A stretch of 64,000 bases of DNA from an uncultured Dehalococcoidia bacterium (GCA_951812625.1 CATOSP010000001.1:473378-537377), one strand, 5' to 3'; shown: positions 8,445 through 16,621, counted from the stretch's first letter. Notes: generated by a model not told the origin, from the letters alone. Numbers and translations: made by a program.

Positions 8445-8495
8445 GAACGCCACCCCAACGTCTGTGGGGCCGTGGTCCAATACCGGCGTTCTCAG
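8441..8495. repeat. Perfect 11-bp inverted repeat spanning the ATPase stop codon
   Basis: CTGAGAACGCC (8441-8451) and GGCGTTCTCAG (8485-8495) are exact reverse complements; inside is a second hairpin CCCCA/TGGGG. The arms equal the 3' end of the R1 family, so this looks like two R1 ends head to head. It has no T-run but could modulate expression between the ATPase and permease genes. The gap 8445-8592 also carries a partial R2-like match (8555-8578). Confidence 0.6.
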
Positions 8496-8592
8496 CACGA
8501 GAGCGGGGGTCCCATCCTCCCCTCTCCTTCCTCCCCATCATCTTCGCGCCAACATGCCGGCCGGAACGTTGGTCTAAAGGCAGTCCTGGGTG

Positions 8593-9375
8593 ATGAGGGT
8601 CCTGGAGAGCAGGCGTCTGCTGACCCTGATACTGTTCGCCGCCTTCGCCTGGAGCCTGTCCGGGGTTGACTGGCTCGGGCCGATGGTGCACACGGGCGGC
8701 CCGCAATCGCTTCTCCGGTTCATCCAGGCACTGTTTCCCCCGGAACTGTCCCCCGCTTTCCTGAAGCTGACCCTGGCCGCCTCCTTCCAGACCCTGGCCT
8801 ACTCGGTGGCCGCCATCACCGTAGCCGTCCTGGTCGCCGTGCCCATGGGACTGCTGGCATCGGGCGTCGCGGCCCGGTCGGCCAGGACCGGGTTGCCCGC
8901 AGCGGTGGCTGCCCGGTTTCTGCTGGGCGCGATCCGGTCCGTTCACGAACTGGTCTGGGCGGTGCTGTTCGTTTACGCGCTGGGGCTCTCCTCAGCGACG
9001 GCGATTCTGGCCCTGGCCCTGCCCTATGCCGGAATCCTGGGCCGGATATATGCCGACCTGCTGAACGACGTTCCCGAGGAGCCGTTGCGGGCGCTCCGTG
9101 CCTCCGGGGCGTCACCCTTCCAGGTGTTCCTCTTCGGGCGGCTGCCGATGGCCTTCCCCGACATGCTCAGCTACTCCTTCTACCGCTTCGAGTGCGCCAT
9201 CCGGTCGGCGGCTATCCTTGGGTTTGTGGGTATTCCGGGACTGGGGTATCAGATACAGCTTTCCCTGCACGACATCCTGTTCGACCAAGTATGGACGCTG
9301 CTGGTTGCCCTGGTGTTCCTGGTGGTGGCCGTGGACCTGTGGAGCACCCGTGTCCGCCGGGACCTTGTATCGTGA
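8593..9375 (+). CDS. PhnE-type ABC transporter permease (first)
   Basis: 260 residues from ATG 8593 (a GTG directly precedes it). About six hydrophobic segments; the cytoplasmic EAA-type loop is EEPLRALRASGASPFQVFLF, the ATPase contact of PhnE permeases. Also SVHELVWAVLFVYALGLSSA, typical of the family. Membrane part of the importer encoded at 6685-10253. Its stop overlaps the next permease start (GTGA). Confidence 0.88.
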   Translation: MRVLESRRLLTLILFAAFAWSLSGVDWLGPMVHTGGPQSLLRFIQALFPPELSPAFLKLTLAASFQTLAYSVAAITVAVLVAVPMGLLASGVAARSARTGLPAAVAARFLLGAIRSVHELVWAVLFVYALGLSSATAILALALPYAGILGRIYADLLNDVPEEPLRALRASGASPFQVFLFGRLPMAFPDMLSYSFYRFECAIRSAAILGFVGIPGLGYQIQLSLHDILFDQVWTLLVALVFLVVAVDLWSTRVRRDLVS

Positions 9376-10253
9376 CCGGCGTACCGGGCATAACAAGGTC
9401 CGGACAGGCGGCGCGCAGGCCGGTTGGTTTTGCCCGCTGGTCCATGTACGGGTTCCTCGCACTGGTTGTGCTGTCATGGGGGTACATCTTCGGGTGGACG
9501 GACAGCGGGGTGGGAGACCTGCTGTCGGCGGATAGCTGGAGCGACTCGGGCAGGTTCCTCCGCCAGCTTGCGGGACAGGAGTCGGATGCCGTTCCGGCCT
9601 TTGCCAGGGCCGACCGGTGGCTGGAGACTGCCAAACTGGCCTATGACACCCTGGTCATGAGCGTTCTCGCCATCGGCCTGACTGGGCTGGCCGCCTTCCC
9701 CACCTTCGTGTTCGGCGCGCGCAACGTGAGCAGCGGCGAACTGGGGGGCGCGCCGTCGAAGTCCGGCGTCGCGCTGTTCTACGCGGTCAGGCTGACGTTC
9801 GCCGTCACCAGGGCGGTGCCGGAGCTGGTGTGGGCGATGATAATAGTGTTTTTCCTCTCGCCGGGCGTGGTGCCCGGAGCGGTGGCGCTTGCGCTGCACA
9901 ACTACGGGGTGATCGGCAAGCTGTCGTCGGAAGTGGTGGAGAACCTGGACCCCGGCCCCGCCCGCGCGCTGCGCGCATCGGGGGCGGGCAACCTGCAAAT
10001 GCTGCTCTATGGCGTGCTGCCCCAGGCGCTTCCCTCGTTCCTGACCTACCTGCTCTACCGCTGGGAGGTGATCATCCGGACCACGGTGGTGGTGGGATTT
10101 GTTGCCGCAGGCGGGCTGGGACGGGAGTTCCGGTTGAGCATCAGCCTGTTCCACTACACGGACGTGGCGCTGATAATCGCCTGGTACCTGATACTGGTAG
10201 TGGCGGTGGACCTGGCAAGCGCGGGGCTAAGACGGCTGGTCTCGGGGGATTGA
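9372..10253 (+). CDS. PhnE-type ABC transporter permease (second)
   Basis: 293 residues from GTG 9372, which overlaps the TGA of the first permease; the track ORF starts upstream in frame. EAA-type loop PGPARALRASGAGNLQMLLY and the VPELVWAMIIVFFLSPGVVPG stretch mirror the first permease, so the two form a heterodimeric channel. The first 30 residues are Arg/Gly rich and cytoplasmic; the region about 55-85 between the first two membrane segments is hydrophilic. Last gene of the importer operon. Confidence 0.88.
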   Translation: MTGVPGITRSGQAARRPVGFARWSMYGFLALVVLSWGYIFGWTDSGVGDLLSADSWSDSGRFLRQLAGQESDAVPAFARADRWLETAKLAYDTLVMSVLAIGLTGLAAFPTFVFGARNVSSGELGGAPSKSGVALFYAVRLTFAVTRAVPELVWAMIIVFFLSPGVVPGAVALALHNYGVIGKLSSEVVENLDPGPARALRASGAGNLQMLLYGVLPQALPSFLTYLLYRWEVIIRTTVVVGFVAAGGLGREFRLSISLFHYTDVALIIAWYLILVVAVDLASAGLRRLVSGD

Positions 10254-10302
10254 TGGGGAGTGCCCAAAGACTGGCGGGGATTATGGGGACGGGTAAGACC
10301 GG

Positions 10303-10536
10303 CTACGATTCAGGGAACAAGTAGGGCCGAAGCAGCTTGGCCGCGTGCTCCAATACCATGCCCGTTACCTCTCCCTCAGCATTTGACTTTGCGACGAGGT
10401 CCCTGGCAACGTTTTCCCCGTAGGGACCAGGGCAGTCGGTCGTGAGCACCAAGGTATCGGTGTCCTGGTAATAGCGGATTCGGAGTTCCGGGTCTGGTCC
10501 CAACGTCCTGGGGTCTTGTTCCAGTTTTTCAGTCAT
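10303..10536 (-). CDS. DUF2283-like protein, possible antitoxin
   Basis: 77 residues from ATG 10536, which overlaps the upstream stop (ATGA); the track begins at an earlier GTG. Core LRIRYYQDTDTLVLTT and NAEGEVTGMVLEHAAKLLRP fit DUF2283. Single-domain relative of the double protein at 5893. Coupled to the DUF4258-like frame just upstream (10533-10763), repeating the pairing seen at 5556-6270. Confidence 0.65.
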   Translation of the reverse strand: MTEKLEQDPRTLGPDPELRIRYYQDTDTLVLTTDCPGPYGENVARDLVAKSNAEGEVTGMVLEHAAKLLRPYLFPES

Positions 10537-10763
10537 TCCGGCAACCCCCACCGAATTATCAGACGTCTGTCCAGATAGGCTGTATGAAGCTGGTCATCTT
10601 CAACAACGACCCGAATCCATGCCTGCATTTCGGGAACTGCGCCGAAATATAGTTCTCTCCCGTCCAAGTCCGTTTCCTGGTGATATGGTCCAGCTATCGT
10701 CCGTTCAATCCATGCGCAGTGCTCGCCACCATTGACTCCCTCTGCGCTACGAACCGTTACGAA
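10533..10763 (-). pseudogene. DUF4258-like frame without a normal start codon, possible 5'-truncated toxin
   Basis: Absent from the ORF track because no ATG, GTG or TTG opens it before an internal ATG. The open frame reads EHCAWIERTIAGPYHQETDL, ELYFGAVPEMQAWIRVVVED and LHTAYLDRR, clearly a relative of the protein at 5556 (VEHVLDHWVI..., IYLGFVPGEQIMRRVVV, TAFHDR). Its stop overlaps the DUF2283-like start (ATGA). The frame is closed upstream by a TGA inside the end of the S41-like gene, so the N-terminal part seems to have been lost when that gene came to lie next to it. It may still be translated from a rare start. Confidence 0.5.
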
Positions 10764-12781
10764 TCAAGGGAGTCTATCGCAGTTTCGACAAGCATTTGAT
10801 GGTACTCCCGGTAGTTCTGGCGAGAAACAGGGAGATAGATGTCGGGTTGCGCAGGGTTTCCCTCCAGGACTGCACCGTTGGGGCGTATCGTGTGCCCGAT
10901 ACTCCACATGAAGCGGATCACGGGTTGAGATGTGCCGGGGAAATGGAGCACTTCCAGTCCCTCCCAAGTGTTGCTGTAACCTCCAGTGGGAACGCCCAAG
11001 AATGTAGCCAAGTCGTTGTCCACAAACATCGCCACGAATTGGTCCAAGTGCGAACCGCCCTGAGTCCTGGCATTGACGATAACTATGTCGCCCCTGAAGT
11101 GGACAGGAGCCGGTCGCAAGATGCCGTCAGAATCCTTGGGCAGGTGAGCAAGTTTGAAGGGGACCGGTGCTGTAAACTCGTTGCCTCGGTCGATTGCTTT
11201 CTCACCGTCTGTGCGCGCCCAATCGTATAACCAACTACGGCTTAAATTAAGGCCGAATATTTCGGGTGCATTGCTGTCCGGAGTTCTGTTGCTATAGCGG
11301 TTGACTAGCTCCTGGCCAAGGTCACTCAGCCGGACATTGCCGAATGTAGACCGGAACGGTCGGTCAACCAGCCTTTGTATCGCGTAGGCACCGCCTGAGC
11401 CTCCACCGGTCCAAGTAACGTCAATGACTATGTCGTAGTCAAGGAGTCCCTCCTCCTCAGCATATTCCATCATGGCGGGGATGTCATGGATCAGGTCGTC
11501 ACGCTCGAAATCCAGCCATTCCAACAAAACTAGCTTCCGGCTGTTATCAACCAAGACGTTGAAGTTCACCCGCTCCATCACCCGTACGAATCCCGGGTAA
11601 GGGTCAGCTAGACGCAATATCTGGGAGAAACTGCGGCAGTCGTCACCGTAAGGAAGCGAAACGTCGTACCGCTCGCCGGACGACCGCTCCAAGGTGAGGT
11701 AAAGGCGCTCGGAATAGAGGTTCAAAGGAAAACTGTGAAGCCGCCTAGGTAAATGACGTGCGATCTCCCAATAGAGGCCGGGCAAAGTTGAATGACGTAT
11801 GAAAGGGACGAATTCTTCGATGTGCTCTTTCATGGACCGGCCGTTGACGCCCAGGATGACGTCGCCAACTTGGGGCGACGTAACCCCTCCTTCAACAGAG
11901 GCAATAAAGAAAGTGGGATTTCGAATGTCCAGTATTTCCGGAAGCACCCGAATAGGCGCGGAGACGCATGGTCGCCGTTCTGGAGGCTTCAGGCCACCGT
12001 CAACGGGGATTACCGCCAGATGAGTGTCCCTCCGGGCGTTGCTGAGTTTCACCAGCGCAAACCAGAGGTCAAGTTCCGTTTCGGCGGCAAGGAACTCCTG
12101 CCGGAGTGCCCTCATGTCCCCAATGGCGGAGAAACGTATGTTTTTCTCCTTGATTTCCGAGAAAGCTTCCCGCCGCTCGGTCTTGGTAATGATCTCGTCA
12201 AACAGTGTCTCCAGGTTGACTTCGCCTAATGGTTTCGACTCCGGCAAGGGAAGAGGTGAAGGAGGGGTCGGCGTAGGCGCGGCAGTTGGGACCGGCGTGG
12301 GGGTCGGCGTAGGCGCGGCAGTTGGGACCGGTGTGGGGGTCGGCGTAGGCGCGGCGGTTGGGACCGGCGTGGGGGTCGGCGTAGGCGCGGCGGTTGGGAC
12401 CGGTGTGGGGGTCGGCGTAGGCGCGGCGGTTGGGACCGGTGTGGGGGTCGGCGTAGGCGCGGCGGTTGGGACCGGCGTGGGGGTCGGCGTAGGCGCGGCG
12501 GTTGGGACCGGCGTGGGGGTCGGCGTAGGCGCGGCGGTTGGGACCGGCGTGGGGGTCGGTGTAGGCGCGGCAGTTGGGACGATTGACGAGGTGGTAGCAA
12601 GATTCCGAGGGTCAGTCGGCGATGGGTCGCCGCCCAACGATACTGGTGCAGCCGTCGCGGTGGGCCTTTGTCGTGCCGTCCGGTCTGTTTCCTCACTGCA
12701 ACCCGCGACTACCATGGGAAGGACTGTCAGCATTAGGAACACACACCAGAATCTGCTCTTCTTCACAATGCTGCGATTCAT
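10757..12781 (-). CDS. PT-stalk lipoprotein with S41 peptidase-like domain
   Basis: 674 residues. Signal peptide with lipobox VVAGC (Cys about 28), then a Pro/Thr-rich stalk with nine PTAAPTPTPTPV-type repeats (about 68-175), then a globular part. A PDZ-like stretch is VEGGVTSPQVGDVILGVNGR; the C-terminal half has the S41 (C-terminal processing peptidase) look with IVIVNARTQGGSHLDQFVAM, where the Ser of GGSH would be the nucleophile, and ATFLGVPTGGYSNTW. The stalk would hold the enzyme away from the membrane or wall. The stop overlaps the DUF4258-like frame. The assignment to S41 is moderate. Confidence 0.72.
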   Translation of the reverse strand: MNRSIVKKSRFWCVFLMLTVLPMVVAGCSEETDRTARQRPTATAAPVSLGGDPSPTDPRNLATTSSIVPTAAPTPTPTPVPTAAPTPTPTPVPTAAPTPTPTPVPTAAPTPTPTPVPTAAPTPTPTPVPTAAPTPTPTPVPTAAPTPTPTPVPTAAPTPTPTPVPTAAPTPTPPSPLPLPESKPLGEVNLETLFDEIITKTERREAFSEIKEKNIRFSAIGDMRALRQEFLAAETELDLWFALVKLSNARRDTHLAVIPVDGGLKPPERRPCVSAPIRVLPEILDIRNPTFFIASVEGGVTSPQVGDVILGVNGRSMKEHIEEFVPFIRHSTLPGLYWEIARHLPRRLHSFPLNLYSERLYLTLERSSGERYDVSLPYGDDCRSFSQILRLADPYPGFVRVMERVNFNVLVDNSRKLVLLEWLDFERDDLIHDIPAMMEYAEEEGLLDYDIVIDVTWTGGGSGGAYAIQRLVDRPFRSTFGNVRLSDLGQELVNRYSNRTPDSNAPEIFGLNLSRSWLYDWARTDGEKAIDRGNEFTAPVPFKLAHLPKDSDGILRPAPVHFRGDIVIVNARTQGGSHLDQFVAMFVDNDLATFLGVPTGGYSNTWEGLEVLHFPGTSQPVIRFMWSIGHTIRPNGAVLEGNPAQPDIYLPVSRQNYREYHQMLVETAIDSLDS
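12267..12580. repeat. 36-bp tandem repeat, nine copies, encoding the PT stalk
   Basis: Units of 36 bp (gcggttgggaccggcgtggg core, seen from the plus strand) repeat about nine times with few differences, mainly c/t and a/g variation. They encode PTAAPTPTPTPV on the minus strand. The near identity suggests recent slippage or recombination. The plus-strand GVGVGVGAAVGT reading frame is only its mirror. Confidence 0.9.
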
Positions 12782-12795
12782 CGGATTTCCTTACA

Positions 12796-13163
12796 TCAGA
12801 GCAAGAGTCGATGCCGACGTCGGTACCAGAACAGGGCGCACGCCAACTGAATCAGTCCAATGTAGTTGGGCACTTTCTTGTCGTATCGGACCAAGATCGC
12901 CCGGCGCTTGGATAGCCAAGCCAAGGTGCGCTCCACCACCGTCTAGCAGGAGGCTCCGCTTGCTGCCTTGCCCCGGTCCGTGGGATTGCGGCCTACTGAA
13001 TCCCCCCCAAAACGGGCTTTGCCCATGGCACAATCAGCAGCCTGCCATTACCACTCCACCACTCCCAGTTCCTCACACTCTTCGATCAACATCAACCAGA
13101 TCCGCTCCAGCACCCCCAGTTCCACCCAGCGCTGGAAAGTCCTGTGAATGGTGCTGTCGTCTC
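12796..13163 (-). pseudogene. IS5-family transposase remnant (broken)
   Basis: Minus-strand frames give DSTIHRTFQRWVELGVLERI, then EECEELGVVEW, an in-frame TAA, then WQAADCAMGKARFGG, a frame change, SKRSLL, another frame change and TVVERTLAWLSKRRAILVRY with NYIGLIQLACALFWYRR. This is the order of an IS5-type DDE transposase, without its N-terminal part. At least one stop and two frame changes make it dead. No terminal inverted repeats were found. It ends 14 nt before the start of the S41-like gene. Confidence 0.85.
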
Positions 13164-13220
13164 CTGAGAAACGATCTCAAATCTCACGAATCTGCCAGTG
13201 TGGGGAGAAATCGCCCTCAG

Positions 13221-13251
13221 TCCCCCTTTGAGAAAGGGGGAGGTACTGGAC
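13221..13251. repeat. CCCCCTTT/AAAGGGGG hairpin element
   Basis: tccccctttgagaaagggggag forms a short hairpin of the same kind as those at 44330 and 54671. It lies between the IS5 remnant and the DUF3800 gene, with no T-run. The rest of the gap (13164-13275) shows nothing recognisable. Confidence 0.45.
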
Positions 13252-13275
13252 TGGACACAGTTTTGAGATAGTCTC

Positions 13276-14043
13276 CTAGAACTGGACGGGGTATATGACC
13301 TGGACCACCTTGCCGTCGCGCAACGCTTCGAAGTAGGGGTGGGGCCTGGAGGGGTCCTGGAGCCAGCGCCGGGTGAAGTAGGCGCACATGTTGGAAAGCT
13401 GGATTCCAACCGAGTGCTCCGGCCCGACAAAGGAGAGGTTGTTGATCACCGCCGTGGTGTCCTGCCCCTCATCCGTCTGGAGAAACTGGGTGATGGAGCC
13501 AGGGGCGACCGATCCATCATCTCTTGCCACGACCATCGTGAAGTCGGCAACGGGCCAGGCGGACTCCATCAACTGGTCGCTGTTCAGGCTTGACATGTTC
13601 ATCTCGTCGACGAACATGTTGAGGGCCAGCAGGAACCGGTCGATGGTAATGGCGGACGGGTCGCTCCAGAGGGAGTCCGGGCTTTCGCCCCGCTCCTTGA
13701 CGTCGGCAAATTCCTGCTTGTTCACGTATGCTGTGAGCAGCGGAGCTTCACGCCGTATAAGGATGCTCAGGCAGTCCTGGATCAAGTCGCCCCGCCTGTC
13801 CGGTTTCCAGGAAGAGAAGGGCCCGCTGCCCTGGTATACGTCGGCAGGACGCAACTCCCTGGGGGTCCCGGGTTCTCCGAGGGAGCTGCCAAAGTGGCGG
13901 CGGCAGAGGGCGTTGAATTCGCCGGACACGGACATCATCTGGGACTCGTGGAAGACCAGTCCCGTGTGGACGTGGTGGGGCTGGTTTGGGTCTCCCAGAC
14001 TGACGCCGGTGTTTCCCGATTCACCCAGAAATACCACGTACAT
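13276..14043 (-). CDS. DUF3800 protein
   Basis: 255 residues from ATG 14043 with GGAGG 8 nt upstream. The N-terminal YVVFLGESGNTGVSLG and HVHTGLVF, plus LIRREAPLLTAYVNK and the late MCAYFTRRW, fit DUF3800, an RNase H-like fold group common in phages and accessory regions. In most members the first motif is DESGD; here it reads GESGN, so two acidic residues expected at the metal site are replaced. It may be inactive or a divergent branch. A second DUF3800 gene is at 18287. Confidence 0.7.
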   Translation of the reverse strand: MYVVFLGESGNTGVSLGDPNQPHHVHTGLVFHESQMMSVSGEFNALCRRHFGSSLGEPGTPRELRPADVYQGSGPFSSWKPDRRGDLIQDCLSILIRREAPLLTAYVNKQEFADVKERGESPDSLWSDPSAITIDRFLLALNMFVDEMNMSSLNSDQLMESAWPVADFTMVVARDDGSVAPGSITQFLQTDEGQDTTAVINNLSFVGPEHSVGIQLSNMCAYFTRRWLQDPSRPHPYFEALRDGKVVQVIYPVQF

Positions 14044-14101
14044 GGGACGGCCTCCAATTCGACATCGGGGGACGGATGCTCAACCACCATTCCGGTCCCG
14101 C

Positions 14102-14172
14102 ACACTGAGAAGCGGACCCTCAGCGGTCTGTCCGGCCTTGCACCGGGTATGTAGGGCGACGTTTCTCAGTGT
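14102..14172 (+). repeat. R1 interspersed element bounded by a 10-bp inverted repeat
   Basis: ACACTGAGAA (14102-14111) and TTCTCAGTGT (14163-14172) are exact reverse complements. The right half, CACCGGGTATGTAGGGCGAC then GTTTCTCAG, is the conserved R1 end. The gap 14044-14296 between the DUF3800 gene and rplY holds this element and no gene. Confidence 0.6.
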
Positions 14173-14296
14173 ATGGGTCGATGTTCCCTGGCCGTGCAGG
14201 CTACGGCAAGACTCGGGTCACGGTCCTGGCTCCACCAGGCGTGCGTCAATCCCACTGCGCCCGGTTGCCGGCCTGAGAAGGGATCCTTTTCCGCTG

Positions 14297-14938
14297 CTAG
14301 CCGCTCCCCTCTTCGGAATCCTCTTCCTCCTCGGCAGCCATCTCGCCGGCGGAGACCCGTTCCTCATCGCCTGCCCTGGGCAAGTCGATGCGCGCCACGA
14401 CTTCCTCGGGGTCACTCACGAGTGTGACGCCGGCCGCAAGCTGGAAATCGCCGGTCCGGAATACCGAATCAACCTCGGTCAGTACAGACAGGTCAGCCTC
14501 CAGCTCGTTGGGCATCTCCAGCGGCAGAGCCTCGATGCTGACCTCGCGGAGCTGCTGCACGACCGTCCCACCCGCGGCACGCGCTCCGGGAGAGTCGCCC
14601 AACAGGACCACGGGGACCTGTGCAGCTACCGGGCGGGACGCCTCCACGACCACCAGGTCGACGTGGAGAATGTCGTCCCGCGTGGGGTGTCTCTGGATTT
14701 CCCTGGCGAAGACCAGATGAGTCCCATCTTCCCCATGGACCGAGATGGTAATCGGCGTGGTTGCCCCGGCCCTGGCCAGCGCATCGGCCAAGACTGGAGT
14801 CTCGCACTGGAGGGCGCGGGACTCGACAGTGGGGCCATAGAGGTGGACCGGCATGATGCCGGTGCGCCGCAACTGGCTCACTTTCTTTCCTAGTACCGCC
14901 CTGGGAGCAAGCTCCAGGGTAATTGCCTGGGTGGTCAT
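14297..14938 (-). CDS. rplY: Large ribosomal subunit protein bL25 (CTC form)
   Basis: 213 residues from ATG 14938 (AGGAGA upstream); the ORF track adds 21 residues. The N-terminal L25 domain (about 1-90: LELAPRAVLGKKVSQLRRTG, IMPVHLYGP, REIQRHPTRDDILHVDLVVV) binds 5S rRNA, and the C-terminal beta domain (about 95-190) is the general stress/TL5 extension. The tail is acidic (EEEEDSEEGSG), as often in this family. Single gene with R1 downstream and an R2 element upstream. Genus-level function is secure. Confidence 0.93.
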   Translation of the reverse strand: MTTQAITLELAPRAVLGKKVSQLRRTGIMPVHLYGPTVESRALQCETPVLADALARAGATTPITISVHGEDGTHLVFAREIQRHPTRDDILHVDLVVVEASRPVAAQVPVVLLGDSPGARAAGGTVVQQLREVSIEALPLEMPNELEADLSVLTEVDSVFRTGDFQLAAGVTLVSDPEEVVARIDLPRAGDEERVSAGEMAAEEEEDSEEGSG

Positions 14939-15057
14939 TGCGTACCGTTTCTCCTGGGTAGACGAGGCTTGGGCTGCCCGGCGGATACCCCCGGTCTTCA
15001 AATCACGCGGTTGGCCCAGCCGCCTAATAATAGCACCGCATGGATATAGTGGCCAGT

Positions 15058-15172
15058 GGCCCGCGCCTGGCGGCAGGGGCCCGTTGGCCTGAAATCCCGG
15101 GAGTTGAGGGACCGGGGCGGGGAAAATTCAATTTCCCCCCAATTCCGCTCATTGCCGCTCACTTTTACGAAG
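15058..15172 (+). repeat. R2 interspersed element
   Basis: GGCCCGCGCCTGGCGGCAGG, GTTGGCCTGAAATCCCGGGA, then GCGGGGAAAATTCAATTT and three spaced CCGCTCA-like words. The first half matches 16622-16705 closely; the second half matches 40451-40508 and, reversed, 29151-29212. It fills the 310-nt gap upstream of rplY (15002-15312), where no gene was seen. Confidence 0.55.
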
Positions 15173-15312
15173 CCTGGCAGTCCGTTGCCGACTGGCCGGC
15201 GCATTGTCCGGGTTCCTGGTGAGGGCGCGGGCAGGGCGGTCCCGTTTGGTATCAGGGTATGGCAATTCCTGCCAGCATGGGGGTTCTCCGTTTTGCCCAC
15301 TGCCCGCCTGTC

Positions 15313-16383
15313 TCAATAACTGCACCGGCATGACACATGCCCATGCCCGCAATGCCCGCCACCAGCCGTAGCTGCCGCGACATCATCTTTCTCGATGTTA
15401 TCAGCCCGGTTCTTAGCCATGCTGTCACCTCTCGCAGACCACGCCGTCACCATCCCCGTCCCACTCTGACGGAACCATCGACGCAGGGAATCCCCTCCTG
15501 GTCCCAATTGGCCCTTGAACCGCTCCTCACCAGCCTCCTCTGCCTCATCGCACGATCCATACGTCTTTTCCGATGGGAAGAGCATCCAGTTTGGGATAGC
15601 AGTGGGTGGAAATGATGGCTTTGGGCCTATTGTGCTGGTCGGCCGTGGAGTTGGAGTTGAGGTTGCATCTGGCGTGACCGTTGGGTCTACCTTGAAGCTT
15701 GACCCGACCCCATTCCAGGAACAGTCATTGGCATCCATATACCCGACCATTGTTAGCGTGTTTTCTCCTCCATCCTGGTACTCCAAGATGAAGTCCATCT
15801 GCACTACGTGGTCAAGGGAGTAACTCATACCGCCTGTTGCGGTGGGGTAGCGACGCTGGACATTTTCTTCCATCTGGAAGGACTCTGGCACTGCTGACAA
15901 AGACTGGATGCGACCAGGATACTGACCAGCATTTTGGTACAACCTTACCACTCGCTCTGTGAATTGGTTATGCACGTCAGGGCACGGCAGTATCCGGCCA
16001 GTCGCATCGGTGCCGATCTTGCTCTTGCAGTAATTGACCAGTTGCTCGCCCGAGGCGTACATGGTGATAGCGGCTGCGATAGATGTGGTTCTCCCGCTTG
16101 TTCTCATGCCCATCGACATATAATCCCACCTAGCGCGGTGTAGAGCTTGGCAGGCAAGCCCAATTTCTTCATCGGTAGGGCGTGGGGCCATCATTTCCAC
16201 GTTATCCTTGACGGCCTCGTCGATACTTGTACCATCGAACGGGGGGATGGTTGGCAGAGAACTATTGTCTGAAGCAATGGCTGGAGGTCTAGGAAGGTCT
16301 GAAGAATTAGAGGCGCCACACCCCATCCACAGTATGCTGGTTATGGGGATGAGCAACAGAAGACCCATTCTGGCAGATGGCAT
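15313..16383 (-). CDS. Lipoprotein with frameshifted C-terminal excalibur domain
   Basis: ATG 16383 with AAGGGGG upstream; lipobox ILWMGC (Cys about 22). A helical middle (about 60-220) has no known match, followed by a short PT-rich linker. The end of the frame, YGSCDEAEEAGEERFKGQLG, starts an excalibur calcium-binding domain, but then runs into unrelated sequence. Shifting by one base at the G-run GGAGGGGAT restores FPASMVPSEWDGDGDGVVCE and a stop at 15425, the expected DxDxDG end. So one G is probably missing, either a real mutation or a read error. Predicted envelope protein of unknown role. Confidence 0.75.
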   Translation of the reverse strand: MPSARMGLLLLIPITSILWMGCGASNSSDLPRPPAIASDNSSLPTIPPFDGTSIDEAVKDNVEMMAPRPTDEEIGLACQALHRARWDYMSMGMRTSGRTTSIAAAITMYASGEQLVNYCKSKIGTDATGRILPCPDVHNQFTERVVRLYQNAGQYPGRIQSLSAVPESFQMEENVQRRYPTATGGMSYSLDHVVQMDFILEYQDGGENTLTMVGYMDANDCSWNGVGSSFKVDPTVTPDATSTPTPRPTSTIGPKPSFPPTAIPNWMLFPSEKTYGSCDEAEEAGEERFKGQLGPGGDSLRRWFRQSGTGMVTAWSARGDSMAKNRADNIEKDDVAAATAGGGHCGHGHVSCRCSY

Positions 16384-16621
16384 AAGGAAACCCCCTTGCG
16401 CGGCCTCGGATAGGAACTCTTGCCAGAGCGGCCAATAATTGTATGAAGGTCAACAATGGGGTACGAAGCGGTCTTCCTATCAGAGTGCAGGATGTCGCCA
16501 TGCAGGCATCCCCACAAAAGGGAAACGAGTAAACTTGCTCTGGCACCGTGAGTCTATCACAGGCAAGGAAGGGGGCTCCAATTCCCAAAAGAAAAGCCCC
16601 CTCCGCCAACCAAAGCAAACG

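Noticed and set aside
12024-13271. Long plus-strand ORF with GVGVGVGAAVGT repeats
   Set aside because: It is the mirror of the PT-stalk repeats of the minus-strand lipoprotein and runs into the IS5 remnant; no ribosome site or domain.
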